Assembly: GCF_013112245.1 (NCBI RefSeq)
Contig: NZ_WVRN01000001.1
Span: 2,484,501-2,548,500, forward strand
Reading direction: 5' to 3'
From: Ruegeria sp. HKCCD4315
Lineage (GTDB): Bacteria > Pseudomonadota > Alphaproteobacteria > Rhodobacterales > Rhodobacteraceae
DNA: 64,000 nt
Under the pieces are notes generated by a model that did not search any database, was not told the DNA's origin, and saw only the letters and a program-made list of their open reading frames with translations. The stretch's first letter is position 1, and every line of letters begins with the position of its first letter. Shown piece after piece: positions 42,997 through 51,692 of this stretch. A program made the position numbers and the translations under genes.

Positions 42997-43891
42997 GATG
43001 ATCCTCTTGGTGTTTTAGAATTGCAGCATCGGGCACACGACGCTGTGACCGCGCCTCGCCGAATGTTCGCTTGGCGTGGCTGAGACAGCGACGCGCGTGT
43101 TCTTCATATCCCAACTCGGCAACGCGGCTTTGGTTGGGCAGTTCGATGGAATAGTCGACGGGCGGCATCCGTTCGATGATGCCGGTGAAATCGATCCAAC
43201 CTTCGCCGGGATAGAGCCGCGCATCGCGCGCCAACTGGATCATGCCCTCGCGCGTATCGGCGATGCCGGGCAGGCAATCGGAGATATGCAGGAAGTGAAA
43301 CAACTCCGAGGGGACGTGCAGAAGCTCTCCGAGATCAACGCGACTGAGGTGCAGATAAAGCGTATCGACCAGAATACCGCCATTCGGTTGATCAGAGGCG
43401 CGGACAATATCCAGGGCCTCATCCAGAGTGCGCAAGCGAGAGAAGCTTGGGAATTCCAAGTCCACTGTTAGCCCGTAGGGCGCCGCCAGTTCGCAGGTTT
43501 CGGAATAGACGTCGATCAGAAAGTCACGATCATCGCGGGTGTTGGTCCACGCGCTCATGATCATGCGTTTGGCGCCCAGTTCCCCGCCGATCTCCAGAGA
43601 AGGCTCAAAACTGCGTGGGTCAACATCTTCGGTGATACGCGCAATCTCGATATCCAGAACCTTTAGACCAGTGGTGGAAAGAGCAGCTTTGGTGGCCTGC
43701 ACCTGCGCCTTGTCGATCGGGGATTGAGTGAACTCTCCGGGCACATGCATCGGAATGAACCGAGGGCTGACAGCGTCATAGCCTGCCCGCGCGGCGATAT
43801 AGACCAACTCGGGCGGCGTACAGCCAATCAGCGTCAGATGCGCCAAGGAATAGAGAGAGGGGCCTGCGCCAGCCTCTTCGGGTTTCACCAT
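42977..43891 (-). CDS. Xylose-isomerase-like TIM barrel protein
   Basis: Protein of 304 aa of the AP-endonuclease-2/sugar-phosphate-isomerase family: HLTLIGCTPPELVYIAARAGYDAVS at the N-terminus, metal-ligand-like Glu in LTVDLEFPSF, a second set in ILVDTLYLHLSRV and FLHISDCLPG, and a final Glu in IELPNQSRV. Members isomerise or dehydrate polyhydroxylated compounds. First gene of its operon; the GntR-type palindrome lies 50-77 nt upstream. The ATG at 43891 with GGAG 9 nt before it is preferred over an upstream GTG. Confidence 0.8.
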   Translation of the reverse strand: MVKPEEAGAGPSLYSLAHLTLIGCTPPELVYIAARAGYDAVSPRFIPMHVPGEFTQSPIDKAQVQATKAALSTTGLKVLDIEIARITEDVDPRSFEPSLEIGGELGAKRMIMSAWTNTRDDRDFLIDVYSETCELAAPYGLTVDLEFPSFSRLRTLDEALDIVRASDQPNGGILVDTLYLHLSRVDLGELLHVPSELFHFLHISDCLPGIADTREGMIQLARDARLYPGEGWIDFTGIIERMPPVDYSIELPNQSRVAELGYEEHARRCLSHAKRTFGEARSQRRVPDAAILKHQEDHHGQRAH

Positions 43892-43940
43892 GAACGACAG
43901 CTCCACGTGTCTGCGAATCTCAAATTCATCACACGTAGTA

Positions 43941-43968
43941 AAAAATATCTGATATTTTTAAAAATATC
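43941..43968. promoter_or_regulatory. GntR-type palindromic operator of isomerase operon
   Basis: AAAAATATC-T-GATATTTTT is a perfect 19-bp palindrome (43941-43959), followed at once by another AAAAATATC half-site (43960-43968). The same core recurs in front of dctP (52789-52805), and a half-site lies before the gfo/gntR pair (54001). A single regulator, most simply the GntR protein at 54095, would explain this. Confidence 0.6.
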
Positions 43969-43996
43969 AACTTTTAATACTGAGCAGAAAATGAAA

Positions 43997-44020
43997 ACGC
44001 CCGAGCAATAGCCCGGGCGT
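43997..44020 (-). terminator. Rho-independent terminator of the dctP-gfo operon
   Basis: A 10-position stem (ACGCCCGAGC with GCCCGGGCGT, one mismatch) around AATA, followed on the minus strand by TTTCATTTT and on the plus strand by GTTTTATCTTT. It lies 26 nt after the stop of the last gene of the dctP operon and before the isomerase promoter, separating the two transcription units. Confidence 0.8.
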
Positions 44021-44045
44021 GTTTTATCTTTGTGCTGGCGCGGCT

Positions 44046-45236
44046 TTAGACGGTGACCCAGTCGCCTCCGGACTGGTGAGAGCGCACAGAGGCATCTATG
44101 AATCGGACGCCATCCGCGCCTTGACCGACACCGGGATACGCCAGCCAATTGGCCGGAACGGCGACCCCATCCCGACGCGCGGCTACGGCCATGGCAAATT
44201 CCGTATAGAGGTTGGCCCAGGCTTCGATAATCCCTTCAGGGAAGCCGCGCGCGGTACGGATCAGACGTTCTGCGCCGGGGCCGATGCCATGCCCGTGACC
44301 TCGGCTGATGATACGATCCGGCTCACCGAACCGATTGAACTTCAGCTGCTCCGAATTCTCCAGATCCCACTCGAGACCTCCTTCGTTCCCGAATATGCGC
44401 AAACGCAACCCTCCCCGATTCCCGGGGGCAAGGCGTGTCGCCATCAAGGTTCCGGGAACTTTGTTTTGATAACGGGTGAGCATGAACACCGTGTCTTCCA
44501 AAGGCTTGGGCGCGCCGCAGACATGGAACTCGGCCCGTAGGTTGGTCAAGGGCAGGCCCGAGACAAAACTGGCCAAATGCGCGGCATGGGTTCCAATATC
44601 GCCGACACAGCTGGTCGGGCCAGAAATCTTTGGGTCCAGCCGCCATTTGACGTGGGGCGCATCAGCCACATCATCGGGCGTCATCCAGTCTTGCATGAAC
44701 TCGACGTGGATTTGGTTGATTTTACCGATGCCTCCTTCCGCCACGATTTGTTTGGCTTGCCGGATAACTGGAAAGCACGACATCGCATATCCGACGGCAA
44801 AGACCTGTCCCGCGCGCGCGGTGATCTCCTCAAGCCCCTCTGCCTCGGCGACTTCATTGGTCAGGGGCTTGTCGCACAGCACGTCAATGCCCGCCTCCAG
44901 AAAGGCTTTGGCCGCGTCGAAGTGAACGTGGTTCGGGGTGGTGATCATCACCGCGTCCACACCATCCGGGCGTGCCGCCTCGGCCTTTGCCATCTCGTCG
45001 AAGGACGCGTAGCACCGGTCGGCCGGCAGATACCAATCGGCCCCACGCACCTTGCTGCGCGCAGCGTCGGAACTGAGCGCACCTGCAGCGACCTCCCACC
45101 GGTCGGTCATCCGGGCCGCCGTTGCCTGCGTGACCGAGATACGCCCACCGCCAACAACGCCCAGCCGCAAACGGCGAGACAACTGGGGGAAAGGGCCGTC
45201 AAAGTTCAGGTCTTCGGGCAATAGTCTCTCAGCCAT
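44046..45236 (-). CDS. Gfo/Idh/MocA family oxidoreductase (1)
   Basis: NAD(P)-dependent dehydrogenase of 396 aa: Rossmann motif LGVVGGGRISVTQ near residue 26 and the family signature DVLCDKPLTNEVAEAE with the catalytic Lys (Glu-Lys-Pro replaced by Asp-Lys-Pro). It oxidises or reduces sugars, cyclitols or related polyols. The ATG at 45236 overlaps the upstream gene by 8 nt and follows GGAGA. Last gene of the eight-gene TRAP operon. Confidence 0.85.
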   Translation of the reverse strand: MAERLLPEDLNFDGPFPQLSRRLRLGVVGGGRISVTQATAARMTDRWEVAAGALSSDAARSKVRGADWYLPADRCYASFDEMAKAEAARPDGVDAVMITTPNHVHFDAAKAFLEAGIDVLCDKPLTNEVAEAEGLEEITARAGQVFAVGYAMSCFPVIRQAKQIVAEGGIGKINQIHVEFMQDWMTPDDVADAPHVKWRLDPKISGPTSCVGDIGTHAAHLASFVSGLPLTNLRAEFHVCGAPKPLEDTVFMLTRYQNKVPGTLMATRLAPGNRGGLRLRIFGNEGGLEWDLENSEQLKFNRFGEPDRIISRGHGHGIGPGAERLIRTARGFPEGIIEAWANLYTEFAMAVAARRDGVAVPANWLAYPGVGQGADGVRFIDASVRSHQSGGDWVTV

Positions 45237-45903
45237 TCTGAATCTCCATTTCCGGGACCCGTACGCCTTCCGGCAGCATTTCCACCGCCATGAAAATGCT
45301 GGGGGTAATCGTCTCGTACTGATGCCAGGGATAGTTGCCTTCAGCGTCATACATCGGCCTGTGCGTCGTGCCGGGGGCCATGAATTCTTCCAGGTAAAGA
45401 GTTTCAACGTCCCGTTCGCGGCATTGCTGCATTTTGCCAAAGCCTACGATTTGCGTATGCACTTCGCGAAACCCCGGTACCGGGCAGAAAGGATGATCCT
45501 TGTGCAATCCGACATTCAATGGGACCGAACCGGAATGGTACATGGTCAGCCCAACGTTACCCACGAAGACCTTTGGCGACATGTAGTGGCTGACACCGCG
45601 CAAACGCTCCTCTTGGCGAACATCAAAAGCGGATGGCCAGGTGTCTTTCACCCATGCGAACAACTCGTTTTCATCGGCATGGAAGTCGAAACCGTGGACA
45701 ATGACTGCGCGTTCCACGCCGCCAAGCGTGCTGTCTTGCACGATCACGGAGGAAAGCGGTGCAACGGTTTGATCCTCGACAGAGAGGCCCCTCTCCCCGA
45801 GATTCAGAACAATGGCGCGACCCTCGACAGATACTCTGTCTTCATCAGTGATGTGCTGGACGCGAAAAAATGGCTGGGCAAAGTCAAGAGTCTGAATAGG
45901 CAT
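45229..45903 (-). CDS. Unrecognised 224-aa protein of the TRAP operon
   Basis: I do not recognise the family. The sequence has a beta-rich, cupin-like look with potential metal ligands in its second half: NVGLHKDHPFCPVPGF, REVHTQIVGFGKMQQ, YLEEFMAPGTTHRPMY and YPWHQYETITPSIFMAVEM. There is no signal peptide or membrane helix. It overlaps both neighbouring dehydrogenase genes (20 nt and 8 nt), so it is a committed operon member. The ATG at 45903 follows AAGGAG. An isomerase or dioxygenase of cupin type is the best guess, held loosely. Confidence 0.65.
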   Translation of the reverse strand: MPIQTLDFAQPFFRVQHITDEDRVSVEGRAIVLNLGERGLSVEDQTVAPLSSVIVQDSTLGGVERAVIVHGFDFHADENELFAWVKDTWPSAFDVRQEERLRGVSHYMSPKVFVGNVGLTMYHSGSVPLNVGLHKDHPFCPVPGFREVHTQIVGFGKMQQCRERDVETLYLEEFMAPGTTHRPMYDAEGNYPWHQYETITPSIFMAVEMLPEGVRVPEMEIQNG

Positions 45904-47083
45904 AGACCAGCTCCTTCCTCTCATCGTTGAGGAAATCGACAGGCAGAGGCATCGGCGCTTCGCACCGGCTTTCTATAGTCTGATAGGCGCCGAATCTTGG
46001 TGCCCGTTCAATTGCGTCCATGACTTCAAAAACATGGTAGGCAAGCGCTCCACTTGCACGGGGTTGGCGTCCTTCTTGCGCCGCCAGGGCCAGATCCAAA
46101 AGGCCGAGCCCGCGGCTGTCTTCATTGAACCCGTGTTTGTTTTCGACCACCTGCCAGTCTTCGCGACCGGTTGGACGAGGCTGATGAGACCAGCGTGAGG
46201 TCTCCTGCGTTTTCAGCCAGACATCCCCTTGAAAGATATTGGCACCATGAACCGGGTCTGGATCAGGAATGCTGATGGTGCCGTTTTCTCCGTAGATCTC
46301 GAACCGCGGCGTTTCGCTGTCCCAGACGTCAAAGCTCATGGTCATCGACCCTATAGCTCCGGAGGAGAACTGCAGCAGGCTAAGGGAGTGCGTGTCGACC
46401 TCGACGTCCATCCATTCGCCGTTGCGAGGGCCGTTTTCGATCATCCTTTTGTCAAACGTGCATCGCGCCATTCCGGCGACCCGGTCAACGGGACCAAGGC
46501 AGCAGATCATGGCGGTCAGGTAGTACGGCCCAAGGTCCAGCAAGGGCCCACCACCCGCCTTATAGTAGAAATCCGGATTGGGATGGTGGCGTTCTGTCCC
46601 GTGGGTGCCGACATGGGCAAAAACCCCTGTCGGTTTGCCAATGGCACCCTCGTCGATCAAGCGCCGAACGGTCTGCCAGCGACCGCCCAAAAACGTGTCG
46701 GGCGCGCAACCGACCAGTAACCCCTTTTCAGAGGCCATGTGCAGGATCGCCTTACCATCCGTTCGATTCATAACCAACGGCTTCTCGGAATAGACGTGCT
46801 TGCCCGCCTCTAACCCGCGCAAACTGATTTCCGCATGCGCCGCGGGAATTGTCAGGTTCAGAACGCAGTCAATCGTCGGATCGTCAAACACTTCATCTGG
46901 CGTGCAGGCCTTGGCGACACCGTATTGATCCGCTTTGACGCGGCTTTCCGAAGGATCAAGGCTTGCGCAAGCCACGACCTCAACGTTTGAGAATTTGGAT
47001 AGTGTCTTTAGATAAATATCACTGATACGACCACAGCCGATAAGGCCGACCCGGAAGGATTTCGATGTCTCACGTGTCATCAT
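45884..47083 (-). CDS. Gfo/Idh/MocA family oxidoreductase (2)
   Basis: Dehydrogenase of 399 aa with NAD-binding VGLIGCGRISDIYL and the catalytic motif HVYSEKPLVM (Glu-Lys-Pro), plus a long C-terminal alpha/beta substrate domain (GGGPLLDLGPYYLTAMICCLGP). Two adjacent ATGs (47083, 47080) follow ACAGGA. It overlaps the citryl-CoA-lyase-like gene by 14 nt. The residues GGxxxDxGxxY typical of sugar/inositol dehydrogenases are present. Confidence 0.85.
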   Translation of the reverse strand: MMTRETSKSFRVGLIGCGRISDIYLKTLSKFSNVEVVACASLDPSESRVKADQYGVAKACTPDEVFDDPTIDCVLNLTIPAAHAEISLRGLEAGKHVYSEKPLVMNRTDGKAILHMASEKGLLVGCAPDTFLGGRWQTVRRLIDEGAIGKPTGVFAHVGTHGTERHHPNPDFYYKAGGGPLLDLGPYYLTAMICCLGPVDRVAGMARCTFDKRMIENGPRNGEWMDVEVDTHSLSLLQFSSGAIGSMTMSFDVWDSETPRFEIYGENGTISIPDPDPVHGANIFQGDVWLKTQETSRWSHQPRPTGREDWQVVENKHGFNEDSRGLGLLDLALAAQEGRQPRASGALAYHVFEVMDAIERAPRFGAYQTIESRCEAPMPLPVDFLNDERKELVYAYSDS

Positions 47084-47906
47084 TCCTGTCTTCGTAGAGG
47101 GGTAAGTAATTCGGGGGCATCGGCCCTTTGTTGCGGCCACCCTGGTTCATCTGTTCCCAAGCGTGGGCGAGTATTCCGACCGAGCGGGACAGGCAAAACA
47201 GCCCCCGCGACAAGGGCGCAGGAAAGCCAAGTTCGCAGAAGATCACAGCTGTCGCGCCGTCAATATTCATGGCAATTGGCCGACCGCCTCGTTGACGACC
47301 GAGTTCGGCTTGAACCTCTTCTCCGATATCGGCAAACCGGCCAGAAACTGTGCCTTCTGCCGCCGCATCTCGAACAAGTTGCATCAATCGTGGTGCGCGT
47401 GGGTCAACGGGCTTGTGAAACCTGTGACCAAAGCCCGATACGATCTTGCCGTAGGTCTCGCGCCAGCTGTCCAAGCCATCCCGAACAGCGTCATTCAGCG
47501 AAGCTTCCGCATCCATGCGGACTTCGATATCATAGTACAGCTCTGCACACTGCTCTCCTGCCCCGCCGTGCACGTCGCCCAGCATGTTCACCGCGGTCGC
47601 CATCGCATTATTGAGACCTACCCCGCAGGTGGCGGCCATACGCGCAGCCGCGATTGAGGGAGCCTGTGGGCCGTGATCCACGCCTGCGACCAAAGCAGCT
47701 TCGAACAGGCGCGCTTGTGCGTCGCTGGGCAGATCATCCCGCACCATCAGCCAGATCATTTGCGGGAAAGATACGTTCCCGATCAGGTCCTCTATGGCGT
47801 TGCCACGAAACGCGATCTGACCGGGCTTCATGTCGATGATGGAGGTACGCCACCATTGGCGAACGGCGCGCTCATCCATCGTCATGTTTTCATCCAGCAC
47901 AGTCAT
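47070..47906 (-). CDS. Citrate-synthase-fold protein, citryl-CoA-lyase-like
   Basis: Protein of 278 aa, shorter than citrate synthase (about 430), corresponding to the small stand-alone citryl-CoA lyase group. It has NMLGDVHGGAGEQ and SGFGHRFHKPVDPRAPRL, which contain the two His of the citrate synthase active site, and a CoA-site-like segment GLFCLSRSVGILAHAWEQ. Such proteins cleave or form C-C bonds in CoA thioesters. Overlaps the quiC-like gene by 4 nt. It implies the pathway passes through a CoA ester. Confidence 0.8.
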   Translation of the reverse strand: MTVLDENMTMDERAVRQWWRTSIIDMKPGQIAFRGNAIEDLIGNVSFPQMIWLMVRDDLPSDAQARLFEAALVAGVDHGPQAPSIAAARMAATCGVGLNNAMATAVNMLGDVHGGAGEQCAELYYDIEVRMDAEASLNDAVRDGLDSWRETYGKIVSGFGHRFHKPVDPRAPRLMQLVRDAAAEGTVSGRFADIGEEVQAELGRQRGGRPIAMNIDGATAVIFCELGFPAPLSRGLFCLSRSVGILAHAWEQMNQGGRNKGPMPPNYLPLYEDRNDDT

Positions 47907-49795
47907 TGAGTCTTCACCTCTTTGAACGTCTGGGTTTTGCTTTGTGCGGCGAGGCGAATGGGCGCGTTACGCGCACCGTAACCGGCATAACCCATGCGGC
48001 GTTCAACAATTTCGAAGAAGAAGCCGTTAAAGATGGGGCGGCTGTATATCTGAAAATACTCGGAACCCGCTGCCCGATCGTAAAGAATGTTGCCTCGGCG
48101 CAGTTGGGCAACCAATTCGTCATCTAATCCGAATGTCGCTTGCAGATCAGCGTAGTAGTTTTCTGGGATGGACAGGCTGGGAAAACCGGACTTCCGCAAT
48201 TGGGCTGAGGTTTCAAATATGTCGTCCGACTGGAAGGCGATGTGCTGAACACCGGCATCAAATCCGTCTTCAAGGAATGAAGCCGCCAGTGTTCGACGCC
48301 CAACTGCACCATTCAGGTTTAAACGCACTTCGCCTTCGGGGCTTTCGATGGCTTGGCTTTGCACAACACCCGACGGGTCGGCAACGTTCACGATCGGGGA
48401 TTTTGCCATCTCAAAAGTCGAAATGTAGTAGAGCAGCCAGCTTTGCATCTCATCGTGACGCATCGTCTGTGCCAGATGGTCGATACAACGCAGACCGGCA
48501 GGTTGGGTGGCTTTGGTTTTCGCAACCGGCTCGAACTCTATGTCCCAAACCCGATGCAGATCGGATTTCTCATCTATGAAATGGACAACATTGCCACCAA
48601 CGCCCCGAATAGCCGGGATATCCAGTTCCCCGGCCCCTACAGGCTGTGCGAAATTCGGCGCGCCCAACGCGGTCGCTCGCTGAACCGTCTGATCCGCATC
48701 TTTGACACGCAACCCCATATCACAAACGGAGGGGCCGTGGCCCAGAAACGCCGAATGGGCAAATCCTTCCTTTTCGGTATTCACGACGATGTTTATCGCG
48801 CCCTGCCGCCACAGCTCGACGGACTTGCTCACATGCTTTCGCTCCATTCGAAAACACATTGCTGACAGCATATCTGCCAGTTGCGCGCCGCTTACTTCAT
48901 CAGCTGTAAATTCGACGAACTCAAAGCCTGATGCATAGACGCGTTCCGGCAGTTCCGGGATGCCGAAATCGGTTCCCGGCTCGGTCCGTGATACCTCATC
49001 CAGGAGGTTCACCAGAGACCTGTAGCTGTCTCGGGCCAGTGTTCGGCCACCAGGTTGAGGAGCTGCTTCGTTGACGCGTGCAACCGACCAAGGCCCTTTG
49101 TATCCGGCGCGGGACAAAACGCGAACGAAGCCCGCAAGGTTCAGCGACCCAAGCCCCGGCAGAAGTCCAAAGTGCCGTTTGAGCCGACGTATATCCATCT
49201 CAAGCCGGGGTGCATCGGACAGTTGCACATGGAACAGCCGCTCTCCGGGAATGTCCCGAAGGCGGGCTGGTTTGGATCCGTCGGCAAGCGAGAAGAAGGA
49301 ATTCAAAGCCAACCCCAGATTAGGGCTGTCGACAGCATCAACGACGCCTAACGCCTGTTCATCCGAGTGACTAAGATCCGACCATGGTAAACCCAAATAG
49401 GCCAGACGCATCCCCATTTCTTTAGCGATCTGGGCCGCCTCGCTAAGATCTGCGATTACCTGTTCTTCGGTCGCGGCGACATCGACCTCGAAGGCAGACC
49501 CGATAAGCAGCAATTCCGTGCCCAACTCGCTCATCAGGTCGAGTTTGCGCTTCAGTCGATCAAAAGCGCGCTCACGTCCGACATCGGGCTGGCCTTCAAG
49601 ATTATGGAAGGGTTGCAGCAGGCAAATCTTCAAGCCGAGGTCCGATGCAATTTTGCGGACTTGCGATGGCGATCCGTCAAAAGCGGTCAAATCCGGTTCG
49701 TGTAATTCGACACCCCCGAATCCCGCGTCAGCGATAGCACTCAGCTTTTCAGCCAGATCACCGGGGATCGACGTTGTCGAAACCGAGAGGCACAT
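47903..49795 (-). CDS. QuiC-type 3-dehydroshikimate dehydratase-like fusion protein
   Basis: Protein of 630 aa with two parts: residues 1-280, a sugar-phosphate-isomerase-like TIM barrel (MCLSVSTTSIPGDLAEKLSAIADAGFGGVELHE), and residues 290-620, a hydroxyphenylpyruvate-dioxygenase-like VOC region (FVEFTADEVSG, RCIDHLAQTMRHDEMQSWLLYYISTF, FNGFFFEIVERRMGYAGYGARNAPIRL). This is the architecture of QuiC, which turns 3-dehydroshikimate into protocatechuate. The ATG at 49795 overlaps the dctM stop (TAATG) and follows AAGGA. No protocatechuate dioxygenase genes are in the cluster, so the true substrate may differ. Confidence 0.85.
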   Translation of the reverse strand: MCLSVSTTSIPGDLAEKLSAIADAGFGGVELHEPDLTAFDGSPSQVRKIASDLGLKICLLQPFHNLEGQPDVGRERAFDRLKRKLDLMSELGTELLLIGSAFEVDVAATEEQVIADLSEAAQIAKEMGMRLAYLGLPWSDLSHSDEQALGVVDAVDSPNLGLALNSFFSLADGSKPARLRDIPGERLFHVQLSDAPRLEMDIRRLKRHFGLLPGLGSLNLAGFVRVLSRAGYKGPWSVARVNEAAPQPGGRTLARDSYRSLVNLLDEVSRTEPGTDFGIPELPERVYASGFEFVEFTADEVSGAQLADMLSAMCFRMERKHVSKSVELWRQGAINIVVNTEKEGFAHSAFLGHGPSVCDMGLRVKDADQTVQRATALGAPNFAQPVGAGELDIPAIRGVGGNVVHFIDEKSDLHRVWDIEFEPVAKTKATQPAGLRCIDHLAQTMRHDEMQSWLLYYISTFEMAKSPIVNVADPSGVVQSQAIESPEGEVRLNLNGAVGRRTLAASFLEDGFDAGVQHIAFQSDDIFETSAQLRKSGFPSLSIPENYYADLQATFGLDDELVAQLRRGNILYDRAAGSEYFQIYSRPIFNGFFFEIVERRMGYAGYGARNAPIRLAAQSKTQTFKEVKTQ

Positions 49796-51090
49796 TATCC
49801 TTGATATCCAAACAAACGCGGCAACCACAGGACTAGATCCGGCATCAGCATCATGATCACCAAGGCGAAGATGAGAACCGCGAGGAAAGCCCAGATTTCC
49901 GAGATGATTTCTCGCAGCGGAATGTCCGTCACGGCGTTGATCACAAAGAGTAGAATGCCGTAGGGCGGCGTGATCAGACCGATCATCGAGTTCACGACGA
50001 CCAGCACTCCGAAATGCACCAGATCAATCCCAAGCGCTTCGCAGGTTGGAATGAACAGGGGCACAATCACCAGGATGATCGTTGTTGCGTCTAACACGCA
50101 TCCCAGCGCGAGGATCAGCAGGTTAACCAGGATCAGGAACACAATCGGGCTGACATCCGAACCTTCCAGTAAGGCTGAGATCGACTGAGGAATTTGCTCC
50201 TGAATGACGATGAAGTTCAGAATGAACGCGCCACCAATGACCACCCCGACGGCGGCAGAAGAACGCGCGCTGTCGACGAACACTTGGTAAAGGCCACGGA
50301 AGGTCAGTGCGCGGTAGAACAACGCTGCCAGTAGCAGGGCGTAGAATGCAGCAACTGCGGCGGCCTCGGTCGGCGTAGTGACGCCTCCATATATACCGTA
50401 GAGCAGAATTGCTGGCATCAGCAGTGCCGGGAACGCGTTGGCGGTTTTTGCAGGCAATTCGCGCAGTGGAACAGGTTCTTCCAATGCAAAGTTCCGCTTG
50501 CCGGCAAGATAGTAGTTCATCGCCATGAGGACGACGCCCATGATCAGGCCCGGCAGAATCCCTGCCAGGAACAGCGACCCGATAGAGGCCTTGGAAACAA
50601 GCGCGTACAAAACCATTGGAATCGAGGGCGGAATAATAGGGCCGATCGTTGCCGACGCCGCCGTGATTGCAGCTGCGTAGCCTCGGCTGTAGCGGCCGTC
50701 CTTGGTCATCATCTCAATGATGATCTTGCCGATCCCGGCAGCATCCGCGACGGCAGAGCCGGACATGCCGGAGAAAATCAACGACGCAACCACGTTGACG
50801 TGCCCGAGGCCGCCCTTGAACCGACCGACCGCAGCGACGCAGAAGTTCAGCAAGCGGTCTGTGATCGACCCAGCGTTCATTATATTAGCGGCGACGATAA
50901 ACAAAGGCACGGCAAGCAGAATCGTGCTTTTGTAGAAGCCTTGCAGGATCTTCTCACCCGCGAGGGCGACGTCCAATCCGGCCGTGCCAAGGTACACCAA
51001 TGAGGCCAAGAGGATGGAATAGCCGATAGGTGTCCCGATGCCTGCCAGAAGAAAGAGAGCGAGCAGGCAGGAAAGAAGTTCAAAACTCAT
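49795..51090 (-). CDS. dctM: TRAP transporter large membrane subunit
   Basis: Protein of 431 aa with about 12 membrane helices and DctM signatures (GMSGSAVADAAGIGKIIIEMM, IGPIIPPSIPMVLYA, LILALGCVLDATTIILVIVPLFIP, GLITPPYGILLFV). It forms the Na+-driven channel of a TRAP transporter. Overlaps dctQ by 4 nt. Substrate is not readable from the membrane subunits. Confidence 0.93.
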   Translation of the reverse strand: MSFELLSCLLALFLLAGIGTPIGYSILLASLVYLGTAGLDVALAGEKILQGFYKSTILLAVPLFIVAANIMNAGSITDRLLNFCVAAVGRFKGGLGHVNVVASLIFSGMSGSAVADAAGIGKIIIEMMTKDGRYSRGYAAAITAASATIGPIIPPSIPMVLYALVSKASIGSLFLAGILPGLIMGVVLMAMNYYLAGKRNFALEEPVPLRELPAKTANAFPALLMPAILLYGIYGGVTTPTEAAAVAAFYALLLAALFYRALTFRGLYQVFVDSARSSAAVGVVIGGAFILNFIVIQEQIPQSISALLEGSDVSPIVFLILVNLLILALGCVLDATTIILVIVPLFIPTCEALGIDLVHFGVLVVVNSMIGLITPPYGILLFVINAVTDIPLREIISEIWAFLAVLIFALVIMMLMPDLVLWLPRLFGYQG

Positions 51091-51662
51091 TTGTCTGCTT
51101 CCTCGTCGTATTCACCGTCGACGCGGGGATGATCGTCAACCACGTTGTACCCAACGACCAGTTCCAACTCGGTCTTAGGTGGGCCATTACGCAGGATGTC
51201 AAAGAACAGCCATCCATACCGCGCAGCCACGACCAGCATGAACACCGCATAAATTGAGAACACGGTGCGCAGCGGTATCTTCTCACCCGAGAACGGGTTT
51301 CGCACGGTCGAGGTTTTGCGGATTTTCATCCAGTCGATGTAGTCCCATGTCGGAAGGAAGCTGTAGAGCATCCCAACCACAATCGCTGCGGCCGCCAGCA
51401 TCGCAAAGACCTGCCGCACGCGCATCGGCACCGAAAGGTAGATGATGTCGAACTTCACGTGATCCCTCTCACGCACGATGAAGGCGCAGCTAAAAAAAAT
51501 CACCCAGACCCAGAGGATGCCGATCAGTTCAAGCGTCCAACCGGCGGGGGTAAAGAAATACCGCAAGAGAATTTGCAGAAGGAAGATCAGGAAGATTGCC
51601 GCCAGCATCCCGCCGGCAATCGCTTCGGTCAGTCGGGAGAACCCCTTGACAAAGGCTTTCAT
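51087..51662 (-). CDS. dctQ: TRAP transporter small membrane subunit
   Basis: Protein of 191 aa with four membrane helices (GGMLAAIFLIFLLQILLRYFF, LIGILWVWVIFFSCAFIV, VFAMLAAAAIVVGMLYSFLP, FSIYAVFMLVVAARYGWLF) typical of DctQ, which pairs with DctM. It lies between dctP (30-nt gap) and dctM (overlap). The acidic C-terminal tail is cytoplasmic. Confidence 0.9.
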   Translation of the reverse strand: MKAFVKGFSRLTEAIAGGMLAAIFLIFLLQILLRYFFTPAGWTLELIGILWVWVIFFSCAFIVRERDHVKFDIIYLSVPMRVRQVFAMLAAAAIVVGMLYSFLPTWDYIDWMKIRKTSTVRNPFSGEKIPLRTVFSIYAVFMLVVAARYGWLFFDILRNGPPKTELELVVGYNVVDDHPRVDGEYDEEADK

Positions 51663-51692
51663 AGTGGTTCTCCCTCCCTCGATTTACTGGAT

